Positions 7,489 to 13,489 are shown, counted from the stretch's first letter. The stretch is 19,716 nucleotides of DNA from an uncultured Bacillota bacterium (GCA_947383275.1 CANDCW010000049.1:1-19716); one strand, 5' to 3'. A program made the numbers and translations. The notes: generated from the sequence alone by a model not told the origin.

Positions 7489-7917
7489 GTGCATTTGACG
7501 ATTTTTTGGCTGATCGCGTTTATCGCCTTTGCCGTCGGCGAGGCGGTAACGGTGGGGCTGGTCTCAGTCTGGTTTGCCGTGGGGGCGCTGGCCGCGCTGT
7601 TTGCCACGGCCCTGGGGGCCGGGCTTTGGCTGCAGATTGGGGTGTTTCTGGGGGTATCCGCCCTGGCGCTGGCCCTGTTCAAACCGCTGAGCAGCAAGTA
7701 CCTCAAGCCGAAGCTGTCCGCCACCAACGCCGACCGGGTGATCGGCGCTTCCGCCCTGGTTATCAAGGCCATTGACAATACCCAGGCCCAGGGCCAGGTC
7801 AAGGTGAACGGCCAGATCTGGACCGCCCGGTCCGCGCAGGATGTTGTCATTCCCGCCGGGACGGACGTAAAGATTTTGCGCATTGAGGGCGTAAAGGTAA
7901 TCGTAGAAACCGCATAG
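7489..7917 (+). CDS. NfeD-like membrane protein
   Basis: The 142-residue protein starts at GTG 7489, chosen because AAAGGAGG (7474-7481) sits 7 bases upstream; the in-frame ATG at 7465 would place that Shine-Dalgarno inside the gene. The N-terminal half is very hydrophobic (two to three membrane helices, LTIFWLIAFIAFAVGEAV, then the WFAVGALAALFATAL and GVFLGVSALALALF regions). The C-terminal half is a soluble OB-fold-like domain (VIGASALVIKAIDNT ... QIWTARSAQDVVIPAGTDV). Short NfeD proteins typically pair with SPFH/stomatin partners in membrane microdomains, and an SPFH gene follows 28 bases downstream. The pair is most likely cotranscribed. Its molecular function is not established beyond membrane organisation and quality control. 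Confidence 0.9.
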   Translation: MHLTIFWLIAFIAFAVGEAVTVGLVSVWFAVGALAALFATALGAGLWLQIGVFLGVSALALALFKPLSSKYLKPKLSATNADRVIGASALVIKAIDNTQAQGQVKVNGQIWTARSAQDVVIPAGTDVKILRIEGVKVIVETA

Positions 7918-7945
7918 ATTGTAAAAATAAGGAGGAGCAAGCACT

Positions 7946-8920
7946 ATGGAATACCTGATCCCAACCATTATTGTCATTGTCATTGCTATCGTTTTATTCT
8001 CGCTTCTGGCCAGCATTGTACGTATTGTCCCCCAATCCCGGGCCTACGTAATTACCTGGCTGGGCACCTTCCGCTGCGTCTGGGACGCGGGCGTCCACTT
8101 TAAGGTGCCCATCGTGGAGCGGATCGTCAAGAATGTCTCTCTGAAGGAACAGGTGGTGGACTTTGCCCCGCAGCCGGTTATTACCAAGGACAATGTGACC
8201 ATGCAGATCGACTCGGTGGTTTACTTTCAGATTACCGACCCCAAGCTGTATACCTATGGCATTGAAAACCCCATGTCCGCCATTGAGAATCTCACCGCCA
8301 CCACCTTGAGAAACATCATCGGCGACCTGGAGCTGGACCAGACCCTTACCAGCCGCGACCACATCAATACCAAAATGCGCGCCCTCTTGGACGAGGCCAC
8401 CGACCCTTGGGGCATTAAGGTCAACCGGGTGGAACTGAAGAATATCATGCCCCCCCGCGATATTCAAGAGTCTATGGAAAAGCAGATGCGGGCTGAACGG
8501 GAGCGCCGGGAGTCCATCCTCCAGGCCGAGGGCCAGAAGCAGTCCCAGATTCTGGTGGCCGAGGGTGAAAAGCAGTCCGCGATCCTCCGGGCCGATGCCG
8601 CCAAGCAGGCGGCCATTCTCCAGGCCGAGGGCGCCAAGCAGGCCAAGATTCTGGAAGCCGAAGCCGAGGCCGAGGCCATTATGAAGGTCCAGCAGGCCAC
8701 CGCCGATGCTATCCGCCTCATTAACGAGGCCGCTCCTGGGCAGGGCGTGCTGACCATCAAGGCGCTGGAGGCGTTCCAGGCCGCCGCCAACGGCAAGGCG
8801 ACCAAGATTATCATCCCCAGCGAGCTCCAGGGCATTGCCGGCCTGGCCGCTGCCGCCAAGACCGTCTTCGACACCGAGGACCCCAAGGCCACCATCACCA
8901 GAACCGTGCCGAAGCAGTGA
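7946..8920 (+). CDS. SPFH/band 7 (stomatin/paraslipin-like) membrane protein
   Basis: The 324-residue protein starts at ATG 7946 after AAGGAGG. A single N-terminal membrane helix covers about residues 4-25. The SPFH/band 7 domain follows to about residue 200 (VPQSRAYVITWLG, GVHFKVPIVERI, VSLKEQVVDFAPQPVITKDN, then the VYFQITDP and AIENLTATTLRNIIG segments). Residues about 195-265 are an Ala/Glu/Gln-rich coiled coil made of short repeats of the type ILQAEGAKQA. The C-terminal segment (GQGVLTIKALEAFQAAANGKATKIIIP) is typical of bacterial paraslipins. These proteins form large oligomers on the membrane and scaffold partners such as the NfeD protein encoded just upstream. A strong terminator ends the unit. 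Confidence 0.95.
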   Translation: MEYLIPTIIVIVIAIVLFSLLASIVRIVPQSRAYVITWLGTFRCVWDAGVHFKVPIVERIVKNVSLKEQVVDFAPQPVITKDNVTMQIDSVVYFQITDPKLYTYGIENPMSAIENLTATTLRNIIGDLELDQTLTSRDHINTKMRALLDEATDPWGIKVNRVELKNIMPPRDIQESMEKQMRAERERRESILQAEGQKQSQILVAEGEKQSAILRADAAKQAAILQAEGAKQAKILEAEAEAEAIMKVQQATADAIRLINEAAPGQGVLTIKALEAFQAAANGKATKIIIPSELQGIAGLAAAAKTVFDTEDPKATITRTVPKQ

Positions 8921-8981
8921 GGACGGAAGCTCAATGCCGCAGATCTAAGACAGCCGCACCTAAAGAACGCCTGAAAACAGG

Positions 8982-9011
8982 GGGCCGGGGAAGTTACTCC
9001 CCGGCCCTTTT
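8982..9011 (+). terminator. Intrinsic terminator of the NfeD/SPFH unit
   Basis: GGGCCGGGGA (8982-8991) pairs perfectly with TCCCCGGCCC (8998-9007) around a six-base loop and is followed by TTTT. The stop codon of the minus-strand 50-residue gene (8994-8996) lies in the loop. Confidence 0.9.
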
Positions 9012-9146
9012 CTCCGCCTGTGACCTCTCTTCCTGCTGGGAAGAGAGGTACATCTCCTCGCATCGCCGATGGGCGGCAATCAGGATATCCAGCGCCTCCT
9101 CGCTGGCTCTAAACAAGTCCAGATACATCTCTCTGTAATCGGGCAT
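8994..9146 (-). CDS. Small 50-residue protein of unknown function, divergent from an XRE regulator
   Basis: On the minus strand ATG at 9144-9146 opens a 50-residue frame: MPDYREMYLDLFRASEEALD, then ILIAAHRRCEEMYLSSQQEE, then RSQAEKRAGE and TAA. AGAGGTGATAGT places a Shine-Dalgarno before the ATG. A near-perfect promoter lies upstream (TTGACA-18-TATAAT, 9164-9193) with a palindromic operator inside its spacer. The protein is charged, predicted helical, has one cysteine and has no signal peptide. I do not recognise the function. Similar short helical proteins are often found beside small phage-type XRE repressors, so a prophage remnant or regulator partner is possible. Its stop lies inside the SPFH terminator loop, so its 3' end overlaps that transcript in antisense. 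Confidence rests mainly on the promoter, the ribosome site and the divergent layout. Confidence 0.75.
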   Translation of the reverse strand: MPDYREMYLDLFRASEEALDILIAAHRRCEEMYLSSQQEERSQAEKRAGE

Positions 9147-9163
9147 ACTATCACCTCTATGAC

Positions 9164-9193
9164 ATTATATTCGGTGATACCGAGGTTTGTCAA
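9164..9193 (-). promoter_or_regulatory. Consensus promoter of the 50-residue gene
   Basis: On the minus strand TTGACA (9188-9193) and TATAAT (9164-9169) match the sigma-A consensus at all twelve positions, with an 18-base spacer. The spacer contains the palindrome at 9171-9183. Confidence 0.9.
9171..9183. promoter_or_regulatory. Palindromic operator 1 (TCGGT-N3-ACCGA)
   Basis: TCGGTGATACCGA is a 13-base palindrome with a three-base centre, located inside the -35/-10 spacer of the minus-strand promoter. Its centre is 25 bases from operator 2. It is the probable binding site of the adjacent XRE repressor. Confidence 0.8.
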
Positions 9194-9217
9194 TATCGGT
9201 AACACCGACATTATATA
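9187..9217 (+). promoter_or_regulatory. Divergent promoter of the XRE regulator
   Basis: TTGTCA (9187-9192) overlaps the opposite-strand -35 by five bases. A TTATAT/TATATA -10 lies at 9211-9217 with an 18-19 base spacer. Operator 2 fills this spacer. Confidence 0.7.
9196..9208. promoter_or_regulatory. Palindromic operator 2 (TCGGT-N3-ACCGA)
   Basis: TCGGTAACACCGA has the same arms as operator 1 and differs only in the three central bases. It sits inside the spacer of the XRE promoter and just upstream of the -35 of the minus-strand promoter, so one repressor could block both directions. Confidence 0.8.
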
Positions 9218-9235
9218 TTTTTTTAGGGTGATAGC

Positions 9236-9466
9236 GTGCTGTTTCCACGGATTCGGGATCTGCGGGAAGATCATGACAAAAAGCAGCTTGAGCTTGCAAA
9301 TTACCTGCATGTCAAGCCTAACACGTATTCTGACTATGAGAGGGGAAAAATCAACATACAAATCGACACGTTAATAAAGATTGCCGACTTTTATCATGTC
9401 AGCCTGGACTATCTGGTAGGGCGGGACGATGTTCCCAACCGGAAAAAGAAAAATTTTTCATCGTAA
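9236..9466 (+). CDS. Small XRE-family helix-turn-helix repressor
   Basis: The 76-residue protein probably starts at GTG 9236, with AGGGTGA ending 4-5 bases upstream. The whole length is a lambda-Cro/XRE domain: IRDLREDHDKKQLELANYLH, then VKPNTYSDYERGKINIQIDT (recognition helix around NTYSDYERG), then LIKIADFYHVSLDYLVGRDD, the standard XRE ending. A basic RKKK tail follows. There is no sensor domain, so control is likely by concentration or a protein partner. It is divergent from the 50-residue gene and almost certainly binds the two palindromes between them, repressing that gene and itself. Only 50 bases separate it from the deacetylase gene downstream, and I see no terminator, so they may be cotranscribed. 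Confidence 0.93.
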   Translation: MLFPRIRDLREDHDKKQLELANYLHVKPNTYSDYERGKINIQIDTLIKIADFYHVSLDYLVGRDDVPNRKKKNFSS

Positions 9467-9516
9467 GTTTTTGCCCGCGCCGCACATACTGACAGCAAAT
9501 GCGTCGAGGAGATGGT

Positions 9517-10236
9517 GTGGCGGTGAATTGGAAGAAATTTGCGCTGTTTGCCTGCGTGCCGGTCCTGCTGATGGCCCTTTCCGGGCCCGGCCGGGTCCTG
9601 CCTGCGGACTCCGCCGTTGAGATGACGGTGGACCGCCCGCCTCTGGTGGCCCTCACCTTTGACGACGGACCCCGGTCCTCCACCACCGGCCCCCTGCTGG
9701 ACGGCCTTGCGCTGCGGGAGGCGCCCGCAACCTTCTTCCTTGTGGGCAGCCGCATTCCCGGCAATGAGGACCTGGTCCGCCGCATGGCCGCGGAGGGCCA
9801 TCAAATTGGCATCCACACCTTTGACCATGTGGAACTGAAGGGGCTGTCCCGGCGGGACTTCGACCTTCAGGTCGGGAAGACCCGAGCCCTCATTGCAAAT
9901 CTGCTGGGAGACGGGAACTACTGGCTCCGCCCGCCCTATGGGCTGATTGACAAACGCGCGGAGGACTGGTGCGGCGGGCCTATCATTCTGTGGTCGGTGG
10001 ACCCGGAGGATTGGAGAGACAGCGACGTGGACCGGATTGTGGCCGCTGTAGTGGAGCATGTGTCCGACGGCGACATTATCCTCCTCCACGACCTGTTCCC
10101 CAGCTCTGCCCAGGCTGCGCTGCGTATTGTGGACGCCCTTCTGGCGAAAGGGTACTGCTTTGTCACTGTGGAGCAGCTGATGGAGGAGCGGGGCGTGTCT
10201 CCGGAGGCCGGGGGGCGCTACCGAAAAATAAATTAA
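9517..10236 (+). CDS. Secreted polysaccharide deacetylase (NodB/CE4 family)
   Basis: The 239-residue protein starts at GTG 9517, favoured because GAGGAG (9506-9511) is 5 bases upstream; GTG 9523 is also possible, and an ATG at 9499 precedes the ribosome site. A signal peptide or anchor covers about residues 3-25 (KKFALFACVPVLLMALSG). All CE4 motifs are visible: TFDDGP at 47-52, HTFDH with the two metal histidines, RPPYG, the SVDPEDW segment and LLHD. The enzyme removes acetyl groups from cell-wall or other extracellular N-acetylglucosamine polymers, typically peptidoglycan, giving lysozyme resistance or controlling autolysis. The length is that of a minimal catalytic domain. It lies close behind the XRE gene and may share its transcript. 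No regulatory site of its own is evident. Confidence 0.93.
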   Translation: MAVNWKKFALFACVPVLLMALSGPGRVLPADSAVEMTVDRPPLVALTFDDGPRSSTTGPLLDGLALREAPATFFLVGSRIPGNEDLVRRMAAEGHQIGIHTFDHVELKGLSRRDFDLQVGKTRALIANLLGDGNYWLRPPYGLIDKRAEDWCGGPIILWSVDPEDWRDSDVDRIVAAVVEHVSDGDIILLHDLFPSSAQAALRIVDALLAKGYCFVTVEQLMEERGVSPEAGGRYRKIN

Positions 10237-10252
10237 TTTTTACCAAAAACGA

Positions 10253-10281
10253 TTGTAATTTTCTCCGTAATCGTGTACACT
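10253..10281 (+). promoter_or_regulatory. Promoter of the 56-residue membrane protein
   Basis: TTGTAA (10253-10258) and TACACT (10276-10281) are 17 bases apart, giving a leader of about 27 bases before the ATG at 10314, which is preceded by AGAGGAGG. Confidence 0.65.
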
Positions 10282-10313
10282 GAAAACAACAGTTTTTCAG
10301 AGGAGGTACAACC

Positions 10314-10484
10314 ATGAAAGTTGCCCGCTTTGTACTGAAGATCGTAGCACTGTCCCTGGCTGCCGCAGCGGTTGTGTGCGCCGTCATCGCTTACTGGGAC
10401 GGCCTCGCCGAGGTGTGCGGCAATGTCAAGGGCAAGCTGCAGCGTTCCGCCCATGTTGACGAGTACGACGACTACGAGGAGTAA
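10314..10484 (+). CDS. Small single-pass membrane protein with acidic tail, unknown function
   Basis: The gene encodes 56 residues: MKVARFVLKIVALSLAAAAV, then VCAVIAYWDGLAEVCGNVKG, then KLQRSAHVDEYDDYEE and TAA. ATG 10314 follows AGAGGAGG at good spacing. Residues about 6-27 form one hydrophobic helix after a basic N-terminus, followed by a short amphipathic stretch and a very acidic C-terminus (DEYDDYEE). It has its own promoter (10253-10281) and an exceptionally strong terminator, so it is a deliberate monocistronic gene rather than a chance frame. I do not recognise a function. The topology (N-terminal basic anchor, acidic tail) fits a small cytoplasmic-membrane modulator or an exported peptide with an uncleaved signal anchor. 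Confidence 0.85.
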   Translation: MKVARFVLKIVALSLAAAAVVCAVIAYWDGLAEVCGNVKGKLQRSAHVDEYDDYEE

Positions 10485-10487
10485 GCC

Positions 10488-10527
10488 AAAAATGACCGCC
10501 GGCCTGTGGACCGGCGGTCATTTTTTT
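10488..10527. terminator. Strong bidirectional terminator
   Basis: A 15-base perfect stem pairs 10488-10502 with 10511-10525 (core TGACCGCCGG/CCGGCGGTCA, A and T arms, eight-base loop), with T's running to 10527. It ends the 56-residue gene, and its T-tract overlaps the TAA (10526-10528 on plus as TTA) of the minus-strand membrane protein, so it serves both. Confidence 0.92.
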
Positions 10528-11044
10528 ACCGGCTGTACCACCGGAGGCTGGCCGTATCGCCGCTCCGGCGCAGCAGCGCGGCGGTGAGTGCGGCGTCTGT
10601 AAGCAGCGTGGCCAGGGCCGCCAGGCCCACCGGAACGGGAACACGGGCCAACCAGGGGGCCAGAAACGGGTGGAGCCCGTACACCAGCCCTAGTGACAGG
10701 ACGCCCCAGGCCAGGGAGAAGGGCAGGCATACCCTGCCTTGGATGCTGCCGGGCAGGCCGCCGTAGTTCCAAAAGGACACCCCCAGCACCCGCTCGTGAT
10801 ACAAAGCGGCCAAATACTCCGCCGTCGTGGCGGCCAGGCTGGCCAGCACAAACAGTGCCCAAGGGCGCTCATCCACCCATCCCGGCAGCGCCAGAATCAG
10901 GCAGGCCCCCGCGCCATACACCGGGCACAGCGGAAGCACCAGCAGCCCCTTCCGGTCAGGCCGTCCGCCCGACAGCTTGGCAAAGACCGCCTCCAGCAGG
11001 AAGCCAAGAAAGCTGTAGGCCATAAAGCTCCAAAACCAAGTCAA
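10526..11044 (-). CDS. Integral membrane protein of the putative ABC-transporter type IV (PF06541-like) family
   Basis: The 172-residue protein probably starts at a TTG (11042-11044), five bases after GGAGGGG on the minus strand, giving MTWFWSFMAYSFLGFLLEAV. The open frame extends further upstream but runs through the stop region of the neighbouring gene in another frame without family similarity. About five hydrophobic helices are visible. The signature features are YSFLGFLLEAVFAKLSGG near the start, then RKGLLVLPLCPVYGAGACL and SFWNYGGLPGSIQGRVCLP in the middle. This matches the family annotated as putative ABC-transporter type IV (CmpB). Its true role is unknown, and no ATPase is nearby. 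It lies 55 bases downstream of the Cys/His-repeat gene on the same strand, with no clear terminator between, so cotranscription is likely. Confidence 0.82.
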   Translation of the reverse strand: MTWFWSFMAYSFLGFLLEAVFAKLSGGRPDRKGLLVLPLCPVYGAGACLILALPGWVDERPWALFVLASLAATTAEYLAALYHERVLGVSFWNYGGLPGSIQGRVCLPFSLAWGVLSLGLVYGLHPFLAPWLARVPVPVGLAALATLLTDAALTAALLRRSGDTASLRWYSR

Positions 11045-11099
11045 AATAACCCCTCCAATCCTCCCTGTTAGGGTGTGGAATTGAAGGGGGTTTATACAT

Positions 11100-11711
11100 T
11101 TATCCGTGGCAGCAGCCGCCGCAGGGGGCGGCAACCGCACAAGCGCCGTTACAGAAACCGCTTTCATGGGCACAGCCGCAGTAGGACGTGGTGCCGTGAA
11201 GGTGACGGCCCGCGATAGCGCAGGTTTCATAGGGGCATAAGGCGCGGCAGGCGCCGTCACAGAAATCGCTTTCATGGGCGTAGCCGCAGTAGGACTCACC
11301 GCTGTGGACATGCCGGCCGGTGAGATCGCAATCCTCATAGGGACATAGGGCGCGGCAGGCGCCATCGCAGAAGCCGTCCTCATGGTGGTAACCGCAGTAG
11401 GTGGACAACCCGTGGACGTGCCGGCCCGGGGTTTCGCAGTCCGCCAGAGGGCATAGGGCGCAGCAGGCATTGTCGCACAGGCCGCTTTCGTGGGCATAGC
11501 CACAGTAAAGCACACCGTTGTGGACATGCTGGCCCTCTATGGAGCAATTCTCAAGGGTACAGACAGAGACAACGGTCTGCACCCATTGCCTGCCGCCGTG
11601 ATGCCCCCGGGATCTGCCGCCATGACAGCAGTGGGCGGCAGCGGGCACAGCTAGTGCCAGGGCCAATAGAATACAGAGAATGACGGATGTGAAACGCCGC
11701 GTTCGTTTCAT
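11100..11711 (-). CDS. Secreted protein of four 36-residue Cys/His-rich repeats
   Basis: The 203-residue protein starts at an ATG at 11709-11711, after AAAAAGGAG. A signal peptide covers residues 1 to about 26 (cleavage near AAAH). Four exact-length tandem repeats occupy 51-86, 87-122, 123-158 and 159-194. Within each, eight positions are fixed: Cys1, Cys6, His12, His14, Cys20, His24, Cys29 and Cys33, as in CPYEDC, GRHVH, YCGYAHES and FCDGAC. CCHGG near residue 28 and GGCCHG at the end frame the repeats. The invariant Cys/His pattern suggests metal binding (zinc or similar) or disulfide-locked modules outside the cell. I do not recognise a named family. The repeats differ at other positions, so they are old enough to have diverged. 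An extended -10 promoter lies upstream, and the gene is divergent from pyrB. Confidence 0.9.
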   Translation of the reverse strand: MKRTRRFTSVILCILLALALAVPAAAHCCHGGRSRGHHGGRQWVQTVVSVCTLENCSIEGQHVHNGVLYCGYAHESGLCDNACCALCPLADCETPGRHVHGLSTYCGYHHEDGFCDGACRALCPYEDCDLTGRHVHSGESYCGYAHESDFCDGACRALCPYETCAIAGRHLHGTTSYCGCAHESGFCNGACAVAAPCGGCCHG

Positions 11712-11755
11712 GAAGCAACACTCCTTTTTTACAGCGGATCGGAAACTGCAATAGG

Positions 11756-11784
11756 ATTATATCACCGTTTTTTACAAGGCGCAA
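11756..11784 (-). promoter_or_regulatory. Promoter of the Cys/His-repeat gene
   Basis: On the minus strand TTGCGC (11779-11784) and TATAAT (11756-11761) are 17 bases apart. TGA directly before TATAAT makes an extended -10. Confidence 0.75.
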
Positions 11785-11835
11785 GGAAGAAAATGGGTGC
11801 CATTCCGCCAGAGTGCCGGTTTGATAAAGTGGCCC

Positions 11836-11864
11836 TTGCGAAATGGATCAGTTTATAGTAAAAT
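11836..11864 (+). promoter_or_regulatory. Promoter of pyrB
   Basis: TTGCGA (11836-11841) and TAAAAT (11859-11864) have a 17-base spacer. The short leader to 11899 leaves no room for a PyrR-type attenuator. Confidence 0.6.
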
Positions 11865-11898
11865 AACGGGAAGAAATATGGAAAGAGGGGGCAGAGGA

Positions 11899-12960
11899 AT
11901 GCGGCACTTGATTGATTTTGGGGACTTGTCCCGGCAGGAGTGGGACGAGCTGTACGCAAGGGCCGGCAAAATTATGGACGATCCCCGGAGCTATATCGAT
12001 GCCTGCCGGGGCAGAGTAATGGCCTCCTTGTTTTATGAACCTTCTACCCGTACCAATTTCTCCTTTCAAACCGCGATGCTCCGTCTGGGCGGGACGGTAT
12101 TCGGGTTTGCCGATCCCAATTCCTCCTCGGTGGCCAAGGGCGAGACACTGAAGGACACCATCAAAATGGTGTCCGGCTACGCCGACGTGGTGGTCATGCG
12201 CACCCCCTGGGAAGGTGCGGCCAAGGCCGCTTCGCTGTATTCCCATGTGCCCGTGGTCAACGCCGGAGACGGCGGCCACATGCACCCCACACAGACTACT
12301 GCCGACCTGACCACCATCACCCGCCTGCTGGGCCGGGTGGACGGGCTTTCCGTGGGCCTGTGCGGCGACTTGAAAAACGGCCGCACGGTCCACTCCCTTA
12401 TCAAGGCGCTGGCCAAGTTTCAAGACATTCAGTTTTTTCTCATCTCTCCCCGGGAGCTGGCCGTCCCCGATTATATGCGTTCCTTTATGCGGGAAAATAA
12501 CATGCGCTTTACCGAGGTTACCGGCCTGGAGGCGGTCATCCCCCAGCTGGATGTGTTGTACATGACCCGTATCCAGCGGGAGCGCTTTGTTGACCCGTTG
12601 GAGTATGAGCGGAACAAGGGAGTTTATATTCTGACCCGCCGCAAGCTGGAGCGGGCCAAGGAAAACATGCTGGTGATGCACCCCCTGCCCCGGGTGGACG
12701 AAATTGCCGTGGACGTGGACGACGACCCCAGGGCAGCCTATTTCCGGCAGGCACGCTACGGCATGTTTGCCCGCATGTCCCTGCTGGCCGACCTGGCAAA
12801 CCAGCCCCGCTTGGAGCGGACAGAGCCGGTGGAGATTGGGACGGCGCCCGTCTGCCGCAATCCCCGGTGCATCACCCGGACTGAGCGCTACCTCCCGCCC
12901 CTGGTGAGGCGTATCGGCGGCGTGGACTGCTGTGCCTTCTGCGATGGGGCGCTGGGCTGA
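11899..12960 (+). CDS. pyrB: Aspartate carbamoyltransferase catalytic chain with a fused PyrI-type zinc domain
   Basis: This enzyme joins carbamoyl phosphate to aspartate, the first committed step of pyrimidine synthesis. The 353 residues exceed the usual roughly 305-310. ATG 11899 is preceded by GAGGGGG; ATG 11878, seven codons upstream, is a weaker alternative. The carbamoyl-phosphate motif EPSTRTN is at 47-53, with SSSVAKGETLKDT, the HPTQ motif in GDGGHMHPTQTTADL, and HPLPR later. After the normal end (SLLADLANQ) about 45 residues follow that match the zinc domain of the regulatory chain PyrI: C319-x4-C324 (CRNPRCI) and C345-x2-C348 (CAFC). The nucleotide-binding allosteric half of PyrI is missing. 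The domain probably stabilises the catalytic trimer rather than giving CTP control; this is inference. No other pyr gene is next to it. Confidence 0.94.
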   Translation: MRHLIDFGDLSRQEWDELYARAGKIMDDPRSYIDACRGRVMASLFYEPSTRTNFSFQTAMLRLGGTVFGFADPNSSSVAKGETLKDTIKMVSGYADVVVMRTPWEGAAKAASLYSHVPVVNAGDGGHMHPTQTTADLTTITRLLGRVDGLSVGLCGDLKNGRTVHSLIKALAKFQDIQFFLISPRELAVPDYMRSFMRENNMRFTEVTGLEAVIPQLDVLYMTRIQRERFVDPLEYERNKGVYILTRRKLERAKENMLVMHPLPRVDEIAVDVDDDPRAAYFRQARYGMFARMSLLADLANQPRLERTEPVEIGTAPVCRNPRCITRTERYLPPLVRRIGGVDCCAFCDGALG

Positions 12961-13020
12961 CCGCCGGGCAGTCGCCTCTCCCTTGCTTGAAAGAAAAGGA
13001 ACTAAAACTTCGTTTTGCTC

Positions 13021-13049
13021 TTGACAGCATGGGAAAAATATGATAATAT
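13021..13049 (+). promoter_or_regulatory. Promoter of the tRNA operon
   Basis: A consensus TTGACA (13021-13026) has TAATAT at 13044-13049, 17 bases on, within an AT-rich stretch. GATAAT at 13042 is an alternative -10. The first tRNA begins at 13081. Confidence 0.75.
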
Positions 13050-13080
13050 TCAAAAGCTGATGTGAGGGTGTACCGTCCAT

Positions 13081-13154
13081 GCGGGTGTAGTTCAATGGTA
13101 GAATCCCAGCCTTCCAAGCTGGTCGCGTGGGTTCGATTCCCATCACCCGCTCCA
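13081..13154 (+). tRNA. tRNA-Gly (anticodon TCC)
   Basis: The acceptor GCGGGTG pairs with CACCCGC. The anticodon stem is CCAGC/GCTGG with loop CTTCCAA, giving TCC. The T-arm carries GTTCGATTC and CCA is encoded at the 3' end. Confidence 0.96.
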
Positions 13155-13157
13155 TAT

Positions 13158-13234
13158 GCGCCTGTAGCTCAGGTGGATAGAGCAGCTGCCTTCTAAGCAG
13201 CGGGCCGGGGGTTCGAGTCCCTTCAGGCGTACCA
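13158..13234 (+). tRNA. tRNA-Arg (anticodon TCT)
   Basis: The acceptor GCGCCTG pairs with CAGGCGT (one G-U pair). The anticodon stem GCTGC/GCAGC encloses CTTCTAA, giving TCT. CCA is encoded. It lies three bases after tRNA-Gly. Confidence 0.96.
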
Positions 13235-13267
13235 GCCAGCTCAGGTGTGGCCGGCATCAGTGATATG

Positions 13268-13344
<77 letters not shown>

Positions 13345-13348
13345 CATG

Positions 13349-13390
13349 AAAGGCGGCAGGGCCGGAGCTTCTGCTCCGGCTCAAGCCTTT
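13349..13390 (+). other. Long hairpin between tRNA-His and tRNA-Gln
   Basis: The inner stem GCCGGAGC (13361-13368)/GCTCCGGC (13373-13380) with loop TTCT is enclosed by AAAGGC (13349-13354)/GCCTTT (13385-13390). It could be a partial terminator or a processing site, but the T-tract is short and interrupted. Confidence 0.6.
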
Positions 13391-13404
13391 CCTTCCCCAA
13401 CGAT

Positions 13405-13479
13405 AGGGGTGTAGCCAAGTGGTAAGGCAAGGGACTTTGACTCCCTCATCCGCTGGTTCGAGTCCAGCCATCCCTGCCA
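13405..13479 (+). tRNA. tRNA-Gln (anticodon TTG)
   Basis: The acceptor AGGGGTG pairs with CATCCCT. The anticodon stem AGGGA/TCCCT encloses CTTTGAC, giving TTG. CCA is encoded. Confidence 0.95.
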
Positions 13480-13489
13480 AATAATGTGC

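Noticed and set aside
11100..11711. Repeat DNA of the Cys/His gene as a CRISPR or noncoding satellite
   Set aside because: The periodicity is 108 bases, is a multiple of three, and the conserved positions are codon positions for Cys and His; it is protein repetition.
11551..11784. 77-residue minus-strand frame overlapping the start of the Cys/His-repeat gene
   Set aside because: It overlaps a gene with signal peptide, promoter and repeats in another frame, and has no ribosome site.
11848..13257. 469-residue minus-strand frame across pyrB and two tRNAs
   Set aside because: It runs antisense through pyrB and through two well-formed tRNA genes; no promoter or ribosome site supports it.
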